From Methylocapsa sp. S129 (GTDB lineage Bacteria; Pseudomonadota; Alphaproteobacteria; Rhizobiales; Beijerinckiaceae): 64,000 nucleotides of DNA. The notes under the pieces were generated by a model. The model ran no database searches. It worked only from the letters and a program-made list of their open reading frames with translations, and was not told the origin of the DNA. Positions 8,733 through 17,410 of the stretch are shown in pieces. The stretch lies in assembly GCF_009765995.1 (NCBI RefSeq), contig NZ_LMUI01000023.1, positions 1 to 64,000 of the forward strand, read 5' to 3'. Every line of letters begins with the position of its first letter. The stretch's first letter is position 1. The position numbers and the translations under genes are program-made.

Positions 8733-9902
8733 TTAGTCCCAGCCTGTGAAGATGTCGGTTCCGCGTTTACGCAATTGACCGCCGATGATCACGCGCTGGA
8801 TTTCAGAGGTTCCTTCCCAGATGCGATCGACTCGCACCTCGCGATTGAGCCGCTCCACGGCGTTCTCGCGCATATAGCCGCGCCCGCCGAAAATCTGCAC
8901 GGCCTTGTCGAGCACGCGGCCGGCCATCTCGGAAGCCTGAAGCTTCAGCGCGCTCGCCCGCGCATGGACGAGTTTGCGATCGACGCCGCTGTCGATTTCC
9001 CAGGATACGCGGTAGACAAGGCTTTTCGTCGCCATGATCTCGACCGCCATGTCGGCGAGCATGAATTCGATCGCCTGGAAATCGCGGATGGCGCGGCCAA
9101 ACTGATGCCGTTCGCTCGCCCATGCGTTGGCAAGCTCGAAGGCGCGAATCGCGGCGCCCAATGTATTCGCCGCGATCTGCAGCCGGGCCTCGACGAACCA
9201 GTCCTTCGTCAATTCGAGCCCGCCGCCGACCGCGCCGAGAACCTGGCCATCGCCGACCTCGACATTCTCGAATACGAATTCGGGATGACCGAACACATAG
9301 GTGTGCGTGAACTTGGGTTCGCGCGCGATGCGCACGCCCGGCAACGCCTTGTCGACGAGAAACAAGGTCGGTTTGTCGGGATCGCCGTCGACATTGGCGT
9401 GGACGATCAAATAGTCGGCGACGTCGCCCGAGGTCACGAACCATTTCTCGCCATTGAGGACGAAGCGCCCGTCGCGCATGTCGGCGCGGGTGAGAATTGT
9501 GCGCGGGTCTGAGCCCGCGCCGGGCTCGGTGACAGCGACGCAGGCGCGCCGCTCCATGAGGCAGCTCGGCCTGAGATAAGCGTCGATTTGCTGTTGTGTG
9601 CCGTGTTTCAGCGCCACCGCCGGATGGGGCACGATCGCCCAAAGGGCGCCCGTCGCCTTGCCAAGCTCCTCGCCGATCAGCGTCTGTTCAAGCTGCGAGC
9701 AACCCTGACCGCCGACCTCCCTGGCGTGGTTGACGCCGTTGAGGCCATGTTCCCTGACGGCGCGCCGCAAACGGTCGAGCGTGGCGGCCGGCAGCGAACC
9801 GTTCATCTCCAGTTCGATCTCATGCGGAAACAAATGCTCCTCCGCGAAAGCCTTGGCGCGACGGCGCCAGTTCAACGCCTCGGACGGCAGAGAAAGATCC
9901 AT
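8733..9902 (-). CDS. Acyl-CoA dehydrogenase
   Basis: This 389-residue flavoprotein of the acyl-CoA dehydrogenase family has the signatures CVAVTEPGAGSDPRTI (flavin and substrate contact, about residues 120-135) and a C-terminal region with QIFGGRGYMRE and WEGTSEIQRVII, where the catalytic Glu of the short/medium-chain branch lies. It introduces an alpha,beta double bond in an acyl-CoA and passes electrons to ETF. The ATG at 9902 shares a base with the stop of the upstream synthetase gene (TGATG), so the two are translationally coupled. Together with that synthetase and the enoyl-CoA hydratase at 19339 it suggests beta-oxidation-like processing of the imported compound. Confidence 0.92.
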   Translation of the reverse strand: MDLSLPSEALNWRRRAKAFAEEHLFPHEIELEMNGSLPAATLDRLRRAVREHGLNGVNHAREVGGQGCSQLEQTLIGEELGKATGALWAIVPHPAVALKHGTQQQIDAYLRPSCLMERRACVAVTEPGAGSDPRTILTRADMRDGRFVLNGEKWFVTSGDVADYLIVHANVDGDPDKPTLFLVDKALPGVRIAREPKFTHTYVFGHPEFVFENVEVGDGQVLGAVGGGLELTKDWFVEARLQIAANTLGAAIRAFELANAWASERHQFGRAIRDFQAIEFMLADMAVEIMATKSLVYRVSWEIDSGVDRKLVHARASALKLQASEMAGRVLDKAVQIFGGRGYMRENAVERLNREVRVDRIWEGTSEIQRVIIGGQLRKRGTDIFTGWD

Positions 9903-12025
9903 CAATTGATCTCCGGTTCGGCGACGATGAGCGCGTCGAGGGCGACAATGTCAGCGCCCGCGATAAGCGGGTTGACGTCGATCTCAGCGATCAGATCGGC
10001 GAGTTCAGCCGCCAGCACGGAGAACAGGGCGACGATCTCGGCCAGGCGCTCCATATCGACGGCGCCGCCGCCGCGATAGCCGTTGAGCAAGCGCCGGAGC
10101 TTGAGGCCATCGAGCAGCCGGCGCGCCGTCGCTCTCCCGAACGGCGCGAGCGCGGCGCGCCGGTCGTCGAGCAGTTCGACCAATGTGCCACCCGCGCCGA
10201 CGGTGACGACGGGACCGAATTGGGGATCGCGGATCATGCCCAGCGACAGTTCGACGCCGCGTTGCGCCATCGGCGCGATCAGCGCGCGCGGGCCGAGCCT
10301 GGCCGCCAAATCGTCATAGGCGTCGCGCAGGGCCTGTTCGTCGGTAAGACCAAGCCGCACGCCGCCGACATCGGATTTATGCAGCAGCCCCCGCTCGGCC
10401 GTCTTGCAGGCGACGGGATAGCCAAGTTTGGCAGCCGCTCGACGCGCCTCATCGAAATTTGCAACCACAATATGCGGGATCGCTGGCGCCCCCCAGGCTT
10501 CGAGCAGCGACAGGCTTGTCGCTTCGTCGAGCGGTCCGGCGCCTTGCCGCAACCGCGCGCGGGCGCGTTCGCGATCCGCCGCGCGCGCGGCGGGAGGCGA
10601 GGGCGGCGGATCGAAGGGCCGCGCCTGGAAGTCGCGATAGGCGAAGGCGCCGCGCACCGCGGCGAGCGCGTTCGCGGTGCCGTCGAGCACGGGCACTCCC
10701 GCGCGCGTGAGTTCGAGCGCAAGCGCTTCGTGGCGGACCTGCGTGTAATTGGTGGCGACGGCGACAATCTTGTCCGAAGCGCGCGCGGCCGCGAGCGCGG
10801 CGTCGGCGAAACCGCGATGCAGGTAATAGCCGTCGCGAAGATCGGCGTTGAGCAATCCGAGCGCGGCGTCGGAATCGGCGAGAAGATCGCCGAGGCAATC
10901 GGTGAAACAGGCGACAAAATCCGCACCCGAGCCCCAGGCGTCGAGCGGATTCGCGGCTTCGAGACCATGCTCCAGCCGCCCGGCGATCGCGGCCTTCGTC
11001 GCCTGCGAGATCGCGGCGAAGGGGACGCCGGCGCGCTCGGCCAGATCAATCATCAATTCACGCTCGCCGCCGGAATCGCCGATCGTGACAAGGCCGCCCC
11101 GTCTGACAGGGCGCTCGGTGGACAGAAGCAAAAGGGTGGCGGCAAGTTCGTCGAGCGTCTCGACCCGGATCACGCCATAGCGATCGAACAAGGCGGAATA
11201 AGCAAGGTCGCTGCCCGCCAGCGCCCCCGTATGCGTGAGCGCGCCTGCCGCCGCCGCCTCGGTACGGCCGACTTTGAGCGCGACGACGGGGACGCCGCGT
11301 TCGGCCGCGCGCTCGAGCGCCCGCGCGAAGCCCCGCGGATCGCGCGCCGATTCGAGGAACAGGCCGACCACCTTCACCTCCGGCCGTTCGACGGCATAGG
11401 CGATGTAGTCGGCGACCGTCGCCGTCGCCTCGCCGCCGGGCGACACGGCGAGGGCGAAGCGCAGACGCGGATCGTTATGCGCAAGCGCGCCAAAGACGCT
11501 GCCGGAATGAGCGATGAAGGCGATCGAGCCCGGCGCCGGCTGACGCGGGCTGGGAAAGCCGCACACCCAGACCCCGTCGAGGTCGTTGTAGAAGCCCATG
11601 CAGTTCGGTCCGCAGATCGGAATGCGGGCCGCCCGCGCGAGCCGGGCGAGCCGTTGCGCAAGCGGGGAATCGCCGTCGTCCGGCAAGAGGCCGGAGGCGA
11701 AGATGACGGCCGCCTTCGCGCCGGCCGCGATGGCGGCGGCGAGCGCGCCCTCCAGCCGCTCGTTCCTGACCGACAATACGGCGAGATCGGGAGGAGCCGG
11801 GAGATCGGCGAGACTGCGGACGCAGGGATAGCCCTCGATCTCGCCGCCCTTCGGATTCACGGCATGAACAATGCCGGTAAAGCCGCCGCGACGGATCATC
11901 CGCATCATATCGTGGCCCGGCGTATTCGGCCGCGCGCTCGCCCCGACGAACGCGATGCTGCGCGGGGCGAGGAGCGGCGTCAGGAACGCCGCGCTTTTGG
12001 AGAGCGTCATATCGGCGCCGATCAT
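9902..12025 (-). CDS. Acyl-CoA synthetase (NDP-forming), acetate-CoA ligase family
   Basis: This 707-residue enzyme has fused alpha and beta modules. The N-terminal CoA-binding domain contains SIAFVGASARPNTPGHDMM (about residues 28-46) and is followed by succinyl-CoA-synthetase-like domains. The C-terminal ATP-grasp part (about residues 480-707) contains PVACKTAERGLLHKSDVGGV. Such enzymes interconvert an acid plus CoA with acyl-CoA using ATP or GTP through a phosphohistidine. The ATG at 12025 overlaps the stop of the binding-protein gene (ATGA). A second in-frame ATG at 12010 is a possible start. It probably activates the catabolic acid before the acyl-CoA dehydrogenase. Confidence 0.88.
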   Translation of the reverse strand: MIGADMTLSKSAAFLTPLLAPRSIAFVGASARPNTPGHDMMRMIRRGGFTGIVHAVNPKGGEIEGYPCVRSLADLPAPPDLAVLSVRNERLEGALAAAIAAGAKAAVIFASGLLPDDGDSPLAQRLARLARAARIPICGPNCMGFYNDLDGVWVCGFPSPRQPAPGSIAFIAHSGSVFGALAHNDPRLRFALAVSPGGEATATVADYIAYAVERPEVKVVGLFLESARDPRGFARALERAAERGVPVVALKVGRTEAAAAGALTHTGALAGSDLAYSALFDRYGVIRVETLDELAATLLLLSTERPVRRGGLVTIGDSGGERELMIDLAERAGVPFAAISQATKAAIAGRLEHGLEAANPLDAWGSGADFVACFTDCLGDLLADSDAALGLLNADLRDGYYLHRGFADAALAAARASDKIVAVATNYTQVRHEALALELTRAGVPVLDGTANALAAVRGAFAYRDFQARPFDPPPSPPAARAADRERARARLRQGAGPLDEATSLSLLEAWGAPAIPHIVVANFDEARRAAAKLGYPVACKTAERGLLHKSDVGGVRLGLTDEQALRDAYDDLAARLGPRALIAPMAQRGVELSLGMIRDPQFGPVVTVGAGGTLVELLDDRRAALAPFGRATARRLLDGLKLRRLLNGYRGGGAVDMERLAEIVALFSVLAAELADLIAEIDVNPLIAGADIVALDALIVAEPEIN

Positions 12026-13065
12026 TCGAGCTGCATGCGGTTCCAATCGTTTTCATATTTCGCGGAATAGAGGGCCGCCTGCTCCTCGTTGAGGATCAGC
12101 ATGTTCTTGATATTTTCGGGCGCCGTGACGATGAACTTGCGCTGCTCGGGCGTCCCTTTCGCCGCGGCGTCTGCGAGCACCGGCCCGTAGGTGCCCAGAT
12201 CGAGGAGGCGCGCCTGCGCTTCGGGCGAGATCGCGTAATTGATCGCCTCCATGACGAGCTTGGCGTTGGGCGTCCCTTTCGGGATGACCCAGGCATTGCC
12301 CCAGGCGATGCCGTCTTCATAGGTCATCGCGACGGGAGCGTTCTCCTTGATGATGGCGAGCACGCGTCCCGACCAGGCCGACGACATCGCAAGTTCGCCC
12401 GTCGAGAGGAGTTGCGGCGGCTGCGCGCCGGCCGTCCACCACACTTTCACATTCGGCTTGAGCTCGCGAATCTTGTCCATGGCGAGTTTCACCTTGTCCT
12501 CGGTGACAGGATAGATGTCCGCATGCGGCGTGCCGGCGGCCAGAAGAGCAGCCTCGTAATTATAGTAGAAGGGCTTGTAGAGCCCGCGCGGACCGGGGAA
12601 GTTTTTGACGTCCCAAAAGTCCTTCCAGGATTTCGGTCCTTTGCCTTCCGGAAACGCTTTGGTGTTCCAGGCGACGACAGTGGCGCCCGTGGAGGTGAAG
12701 ATGCCCTTGGGCGCCACCCAGCTTGGGTCGAGCGCCTTGGCGTTCGGGATCAGCGACATGTCGAGCGTCTCGAGCAGATCGGCGCCCTGCCAGATGAAGC
12801 GGCCGCCAACGTCGACGAGATCCCATTCGGGCTGGCCTGATTCCACCATCGCCTTCAGCTTGGCGTAGTTGGTGGGCGAGGCCGCCACGACCTCAAAGCC
12901 CCTCGTTTTGCCGAAGGGATCGAGCAGCGCCGACTTTTCAAGGTCGCTGAGCGCGCCGCCCCACGAGCAGAACGTGAGTTTCGTCGTATCGGCTTGGGCG
13001 CGGCCTATCAAACTTGTCATGGCGCCGGCCGCACCGGCGGCGATCAAATGTCGTCTTGTCAGCAT
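12022..13065 (-). CDS. ABC transporter substrate-binding protein, PotD-like
   Basis: This 347-residue exported solute-binding protein belongs to the second importer. The ATG at 13065 follows a strong GGGGAGG site. The leader MLTRRHLIAAGAAGAMTS has a twin arginine and ends near RAQA, consistent with Tat or Sec export. The mature part begins LTFCSWGGALSDLE, which is typical of the polyamine-type binding proteins. Its stop overlaps the start of the synthetase gene. The order of transporter and catabolic genes in one operon implies that the bound solute feeds the acyl-CoA enzymes. Confidence 0.92.
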   Translation of the reverse strand: MLTRRHLIAAGAAGAMTSLIGRAQADTTKLTFCSWGGALSDLEKSALLDPFGKTRGFEVVAASPTNYAKLKAMVESGQPEWDLVDVGGRFIWQGADLLETLDMSLIPNAKALDPSWVAPKGIFTSTGATVVAWNTKAFPEGKGPKSWKDFWDVKNFPGPRGLYKPFYYNYEAALLAAGTPHADIYPVTEDKVKLAMDKIRELKPNVKVWWTAGAQPPQLLSTGELAMSSAWSGRVLAIIKENAPVAMTYEDGIAWGNAWVIPKGTPNAKLVMEAINYAISPEAQARLLDLGTYGPVLADAAAKGTPEQRKFIVTAPENIKNMLILNEEQAALYSAKYENDWNRMQLE

Positions 13066-13079
13066 GATGTTTTCCTCCC

Positions 13080-14132
13080 CTACGATGTTTCCGGCAAGAT
13101 CGAGACGCGCTCCCGATCCCAACCGATCTCAATCTCGTCGCCAGCGGGCGCATCCGAGCTGAAGAGCCGCGACCAAAGCTCGGCGCCGCTCGGCAAGACG
13201 AGCCTGAGCGCCGCGATCTCTCCAAGGAACAGGCGCTCGACGATTCGCGCCGGCTGCCCGCCGGCGACCAGCCGGACATGTTCCGGCCGGATCAGCGCGC
13301 ATGCGGCCTCGGCCATTCGCAGCCCTTGCGCCGCATATCCCTCGATCGGAGCGGCAAGACCTTGCGCGCTGAGCATCGCGCGCCCGTCCCCCAGCTCCGC
13401 GACGCGGCCGACAATCAGGTTCGATTCGCCGAGGAAGCGCGCGACGAAGCTGTCGACGGGCCGGCTGTAAAGCTCTCGCGCCGTGCCGAGTTGCACCAGG
13501 CGGCCGCCGCGCAATACGGCGATGCGGTCCGACATGACGAGCGCCTCTTCCTGGTCATGGGTCACATAGAGCGTGGTGCGCGGACGGGCGACGTGCATCC
13601 GCCGGATCTCGATCTGCACCTCTTTGCGCAATTGCTTGTCGAGCGCGCCGAGCGGCTCGTCCATCAAGAGGATGTCGGGCTCGATCGCCATGGCGCGCGC
13701 CAACGCCACCCGCTGCTGCTGGCCGCCGGACAGACTGCGTATCGACCGGCCGCCAAAGCCATCGAGACGCACCGCCTGCAGGGCGTCTTTTACCCGTTGC
13801 GCCAGTTCGGCTCGCGCAGTCCTGCGGACCCGCAGCCCATACGCGACATTCTCGAAGACGTCGAGATGCTGGAACAGCGCATAGTTCTGAAACACCATGC
13901 CGATATTGCGCCGGCGCGGGGGCGCGGCGGTGACGTCGCGTCCCGCGACGAAGAGCGCGCCGGCTGTCGGCTCGATATAGCCCGCGCAGATGTTGAGAAG
14001 CGTCGACTTGCCCGAGCCCGATGGTCCGAGGAAACTGATGAATTCGCCCGACGCGATCTCGAGGTCGAGCGGGAACAGCGCCTCCGCGACGCCGTAACGC
14101 TTGGCGATGCCGCGAAAGGCGACCGCGCTCAT
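13080..14132 (-). CDS. ABC transporter ATP-binding protein, PotA-like
   Basis: This 350-residue importer ATPase has Walker A (GPSGSGKST, about residues 36-44), signature LSGGQQQRVALARAM, Walker B (ILLMDEPLGALD), switch YVTHDQ and a C-terminal TOBE domain from about residue 270. It energises the two permeases encoded directly upstream in transcription order. The start ATG at 14132 overlaps the permease stop by 4 bases. A 14-base gap separates it from the binding protein gene, which has its own strong ribosome site. Confidence 0.94.
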   Translation of the reverse strand: MSAVAFRGIAKRYGVAEALFPLDLEIASGEFISFLGPSGSGKSTLLNICAGYIEPTAGALFVAGRDVTAAPPRRRNIGMVFQNYALFQHLDVFENVAYGLRVRRTARAELAQRVKDALQAVRLDGFGGRSIRSLSGGQQQRVALARAMAIEPDILLMDEPLGALDKQLRKEVQIEIRRMHVARPRTTLYVTHDQEEALVMSDRIAVLRGGRLVQLGTARELYSRPVDSFVARFLGESNLIVGRVAELGDGRAMLSAQGLAAPIEGYAAQGLRMAEAACALIRPEHVRLVAGGQPARIVERLFLGEIAALRLVLPSGAELWSRLFSSDAPAGDEIEIGWDRERVSILPETS

Positions 14133-14905
14133 GCCGTCCTCCGCGTCACGAGCCGTCCCATCGCCGAGCCGATGACGGCAAGGATGATCATGATGGTCGC
14201 AGCGACCGCGACCACGGGCGTATATTCGACGCGCACCTCTTCCCAGATGCGCACAGGCAGCGTCTTGACGCTGGGGCCCGCGAGGAAGACGGCGAGCACC
14301 ACTTCATCGAAGGAGGTGACGAAGGCGAAGATGCCGCCGCCCAGCATGCCTGGCAAGATCGACGGCAAGGTCACTGTGCGGAAAACGCGCCAGGGGCTTG
14401 CGCCAAGCCCGCTCGCCGCCAGAGCCAGACGCGGATCGAGCCCTGCAACCGAGACGCCGACATTCAAGACGACATAAGGCAGCGCGAGCATCGTGTGGGC
14501 GAGCACGAGGCCGATCGTACTCCCCACCAGACCGAGCGAGCGGGCGAGCGCGTAGAGCCCGACTGCGAGCACGATCACGGGCGCGACCATCGGCCCCAAG
14601 AAGAGGCCGGTGGCGAGCGCTCTCATGCGCGGCCCAAGCCTCAAGAGGCCAAGCGCCGCCGAGGTTCCTGTCGTCACCGACAGGAGACACGAGAGCGCCG
14701 CGACTTCAAGGCTCGTCAGGAGCGCGCGAATCCATGACGCATCTCCGAAAAAGACGCCCCACCAGCGCACCGACCAGTCCTGCGGCGGCAGTTGCAGAAA
14801 ACTCTGTTCGCTGAACGCCAGCGGCGCGACCGCGAGAACCGGTATGACGATCGCGGCGGCCAGCAGCGCCGCAAAAGCCTTGGTCCAGGCCCCGGCGGGC
14901 GTCAC
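14129..14905 (-). CDS. ABC transporter permease, PotC-like
   Basis: This 258-residue permease has about six membrane segments and an EAA loop around LAASGLGASPWRVFRTVTLP. The start is taken as the GTG at 14905, which overlaps the stop of the other permease gene in a GTGA junction. The protein then begins MTPAGAWTKAFAALLAAAIV, leading straight into the first membrane helix. Reading further upstream gives only the shadow of the neighbouring gene. It pairs with the permease at 14902-15756. Confidence 0.92.
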   Translation of the reverse strand: MTPAGAWTKAFAALLAAAIVIPVLAVAPLAFSEQSFLQLPPQDWSVRWWGVFFGDASWIRALLTSLEVAALSCLLSVTTGTSAALGLLRLGPRMRALATGLFLGPMVAPVIVLAVGLYALARSLGLVGSTIGLVLAHTMLALPYVVLNVGVSVAGLDPRLALAASGLGASPWRVFRTVTLPSILPGMLGGGIFAFVTSFDEVVLAVFLAGPSVKTLPVRIWEEVRVEYTPVVAVAATIMIILAVIGSAMGRLVTRRTA

Positions 14906-15756
14906 CCGACCTCCGACAATGCGCTGACCGGCACGAAGCGGCCCGCAAGGCCGATCACTGCGAGCGCCATGGCGAGCAACGTCATCGAAGCGGCGGCCGC
15001 GAGCGGCCAATCGAGTCGTTCGTTGACAAAGGAATCGATCAGCATCGAGATCGTGGTGTCGGATGGGCCGCCAAGCAAAGCGGGCGTCACGAAGAAGCCG
15101 AGCGACAGGAGGAAGGTGAAGGTCGCGGCGGTGGCGAGCCCACGCGCCGACAGCGGCAGCAGCACGCGCCTGAAGGTCGTCACGCGCGAAGCGCCAAGCC
15201 CGCCGCTTGCGCGCAGCAAAGCAGGGTCGATGCGCGACAGCGCCGCATAGATTGGCAATATTGCATAGGGAAGCAGCACATGCACCATGCCGATCGCGAC
15301 GCCCGGAAAGGCGAAAAGGAGCGGCAGCGGCTGATCGACGATCCCAAGCGCAGCGAGGAAGCGATTGAGGGGGCCGTTCCTTTCCAGGATCAACATCCAG
15401 GAGAACGTCCGCACCAGCACGCTGATCCACAAAGGCAGGACGACGCAGGCGAAGACGATGGCGCGCCAGCCCGCCTCAAGCCGCATCAGCGCGAGCGAGA
15501 GCGCAAAGCCGATGGCGAGGCTCGCGACCGAAACGACAAGCGCCAACACAAGAGTATTCCTCAGCACCACGCGATAGACGTCGACCGTCGCCAGTTCGCG
15601 ATAGGCCGCCAGCGGACCCGCCGGCGAAGAGAAACTCAAGATCGCGAGGCGGATCAAAGGCGCAACGAAGCCCAAAGCGATGATCGCCATGGCCGGCGTC
15701 AGCAGCAACGCGGCGACAGCGACCCGCATGGCTCGCTGTCGGCCGGCCGCGTTCAC
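14902..15756 (-). CDS. ABC transporter permease, PotB-like
   Basis: This 284-residue permease has six membrane segments and the EAA-type loop LRASGGLGASRVTTFRRVLL. The start is the GTG at 15756, in a GTGA overlap with the stop of the FAD oxidoreductase gene. An ATG at 15729, nine codons inside, is the alternative. The 4-base overlaps on both sides make this a translationally coupled transporter operon. Solute specificity cannot be read from the sequence. Confidence 0.91.
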   Translation of the reverse strand: MNAAGRQRAMRVAVAALLLTPAMAIIALGFVAPLIRLAILSFSSPAGPLAAYRELATVDVYRVVLRNTLVLALVVSVASLAIGFALSLALMRLEAGWRAIVFACVVLPLWISVLVRTFSWMLILERNGPLNRFLAALGIVDQPLPLLFAFPGVAIGMVHVLLPYAILPIYAALSRIDPALLRASGGLGASRVTTFRRVLLPLSARGLATAATFTFLLSLGFFVTPALLGGPSDTTISMLIDSFVNERLDWPLAAAASMTLLAMALAVIGLAGRFVPVSALSEVG

Positions 15757-17336
15757 AGACGACGGTCCCGTAAAATCTCGCGCGCCGCATTGTGGCCGAC
15801 AACCGCGCCGACGCCCCCGCCCGGATGGGCGGATGAGCCGCATTGGTAGAGCCCCTTGATCGGCGTCCGGTAATCGGCCCAATGGGGCGCTGGCCGCGCC
15901 CAGAAGAGCTGATCGATCTGCAACTCGCCATGAAAAATATGGCCATGCGGCGAGCCGATCTTCGCCTCGATGTCGGGCGGCGTCAGCACCTGCATGTCGA
16001 TGATGCCGCTCGAGAAGCCGGGCGCATATTCGTCGACCACCCGCAAGACGTTGCGCACGAGTTCATCCTTTCGCGTCGTCCAGTCGCCCTCCTTCAGCGT
16101 ATGGGGCGCGTGACCGCCGAAGAGATGGACGACATGCTTGCCGGGCGGCGAGATGGTGTTGTCGACGAAGCTGGGCGTCACCGGCGTCACGAAGGGCTCG
16201 CGCGACATGTCGCCATATTTGGCGTCGTCATAAGCCTTTTCGAGGTAGTCGATCGTCGGGCCGAGGTGCGTGTAGGTCGGATAGGCGAATCCGCAGGCCT
16301 GCGCATCGAAGGCGGTATATTGCGGCAGCGCCTCGCAGGCGATGTTGATCTTGAAGGCGCTGGAGAATGTTCTGTAGGCCTCGATGTCGCGCACGAAATC
16401 GGCCGGCAGTTTGGATTTATCGAGAAACTTCAGAAAGGTCAGCTTGGCCGAAACATTGCTGGCGATGATGCTGGCCTCGTAGCGCGTTCCGTCCGCCAGC
16501 GTCACGCCGGTCGCGCGGCCATTCGCTGTTTCGATCGAAGCGACATCGCAATTCGTTTTGATCGTGAGCCCCTTCTCCTGTCCGGAGCGGGCAATGGCCT
16601 GGGTGATCGACCCCATTCCGCCGCGCACGAAGCCCCAGCCGCCGGCCCCCGCATGCTCGCCCATCACATGATGCATCACGACATAGGCGGACCCGGGGCT
16701 TTTTGGCCCGACAAAAGTGCCGATGCCGCAATAATAGGCGAGCACCGCCTTGACCTCGGAACTTTCGAACCATTCGGAGAGGTAGTCGTCGGCGCTCATC
16801 GTCATCAGGTCGATCAGGCGGAAGAGCTTGCCGCCCACACGGCGGTATTTCCAAAGGAACTTCGCCGTCTCCTTGAAGGAGCGCCAATCGCGGCATGAGG
16901 GATCGGGCGGCGTATCGAGCAGAATCTTCCGCATGATCTTGACCGAATCCATGAGATAGCGGTCAAACTCGGGATAGATAGCCGCGTCTTTCGCCGAGAA
17001 GCGGGCGAAAGACGCCTGCGTCTTGGCGATGTCGTCGGCGAAGATGATGTAATCCTTGCCCGGCAGCGGGCCGAACATGTCGGTCGCCGGAAGCACCTCG
17101 TAGCCGTATTTCGCGAGTTCGAGATCGGCGATGACCTTCGGATGCAGCAGACTCATCAAATAGCTGAATACCGAAAACTTGAAGCCCGGCACGACCTCTT
17201 CCGTCACCGCGGCTCCGCCGACCACATGACGCCGCTCCAATACGAGCGTTTTCAAGCCGGCGCGCGCGAGATAGGCGCCGCAGGTCAGCCCATTATGGCC
17301 GCCCCCAATGATGATGGCGTCATAGCGTTCGGCCAT
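15753..17336 (-). CDS. FAD-dependent oxidoreductase, phytoene-desaturase/PYROXD2-like
   Basis: This 527-residue flavoprotein has an N-terminal dinucleotide-binding fold (AIIIGGGHNGLTCGAYLAR, about residues 7-25, followed by the acidic end of the second strand in VLERR) and the C-terminal FAD contact GLYQCGSSAHPGGGVGAVVG. It belongs to the CrtI-related group (COG1233), which includes carotenoid desaturases, but no carotenoid genes are nearby. The ATG at 17336 has GGAG 8-10 bases upstream; an ATG 10 codons earlier lacks that spacing. It leads the operon with the second ABC importer, so oxidation or dehydrogenation of the imported substrate is more likely than carotenoid synthesis. Confidence 0.88.
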   Translation of the reverse strand: MAERYDAIIIGGGHNGLTCGAYLARAGLKTLVLERRHVVGGAAVTEEVVPGFKFSVFSYLMSLLHPKVIADLELAKYGYEVLPATDMFGPLPGKDYIIFADDIAKTQASFARFSAKDAAIYPEFDRYLMDSVKIMRKILLDTPPDPSCRDWRSFKETAKFLWKYRRVGGKLFRLIDLMTMSADDYLSEWFESSEVKAVLAYYCGIGTFVGPKSPGSAYVVMHHVMGEHAGAGGWGFVRGGMGSITQAIARSGQEKGLTIKTNCDVASIETANGRATGVTLADGTRYEASIIASNVSAKLTFLKFLDKSKLPADFVRDIEAYRTFSSAFKINIACEALPQYTAFDAQACGFAYPTYTHLGPTIDYLEKAYDDAKYGDMSREPFVTPVTPSFVDNTISPPGKHVVHLFGGHAPHTLKEGDWTTRKDELVRNVLRVVDEYAPGFSSGIIDMQVLTPPDIEAKIGSPHGHIFHGELQIDQLFWARPAPHWADYRTPIKGLYQCGSSAHPGGGVGAVVGHNAAREILRDRRL

Positions 17337-17364
17337 TCTTCTTTTCTCCGACGACTTAGCTTGC

Positions 17365-17394
17365 ATTAAAATTTTGATACGCTATTTTTGTCAA
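17365..17394 (-). promoter_or_regulatory. Sigma70-type promoter for the FAD oxidoreductase/ABC operon
   Basis: On the minus strand a perfect TTGACA (17394-17389) is followed after 18 bases by TTTAAT (17370-17365), which matches the -10 consensus at five of six positions. The predicted transcription start is about 20 bases before the ATG at 17336, leaving a short leader with the GGAG ribosome site. It is the only recognisable promoter before the seven-gene run down to 8733. Confidence 0.7.
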
Positions 17395-17404
17395 TAGAAA
17401 AATA
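17383..17404. promoter_or_regulatory. Inverted repeat, candidate operator of the XRE-cupin regulator
   Basis: TATTTTT (17383-17389) and AAAAATA (17398-17404) form a perfect 7-base inverted repeat with an 8-base spacer. It covers the -35 element of the minus-strand promoter and lies 6 bases before the start of the regulator gene at 17411. That position would let a dimeric repressor shut both divergent transcripts. Binding by the adjacent XRE-cupin protein is inferred from position. Confidence 0.5.
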
Positions 17405-17410
17405 TCGCCC

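Noticed and set aside
10220-12070. A 616-codon frame opposite the NDP-forming synthetase
   Set aside because: Composition is unnatural and it crosses conserved motifs of the real gene.
15753-17336. Carotenoid biosynthesis (crtI) assignment
   Set aside because: The FAD protein is only CrtI-related; no phytoene synthase or other carotenoid gene is in the region and it is fused to a transporter operon.
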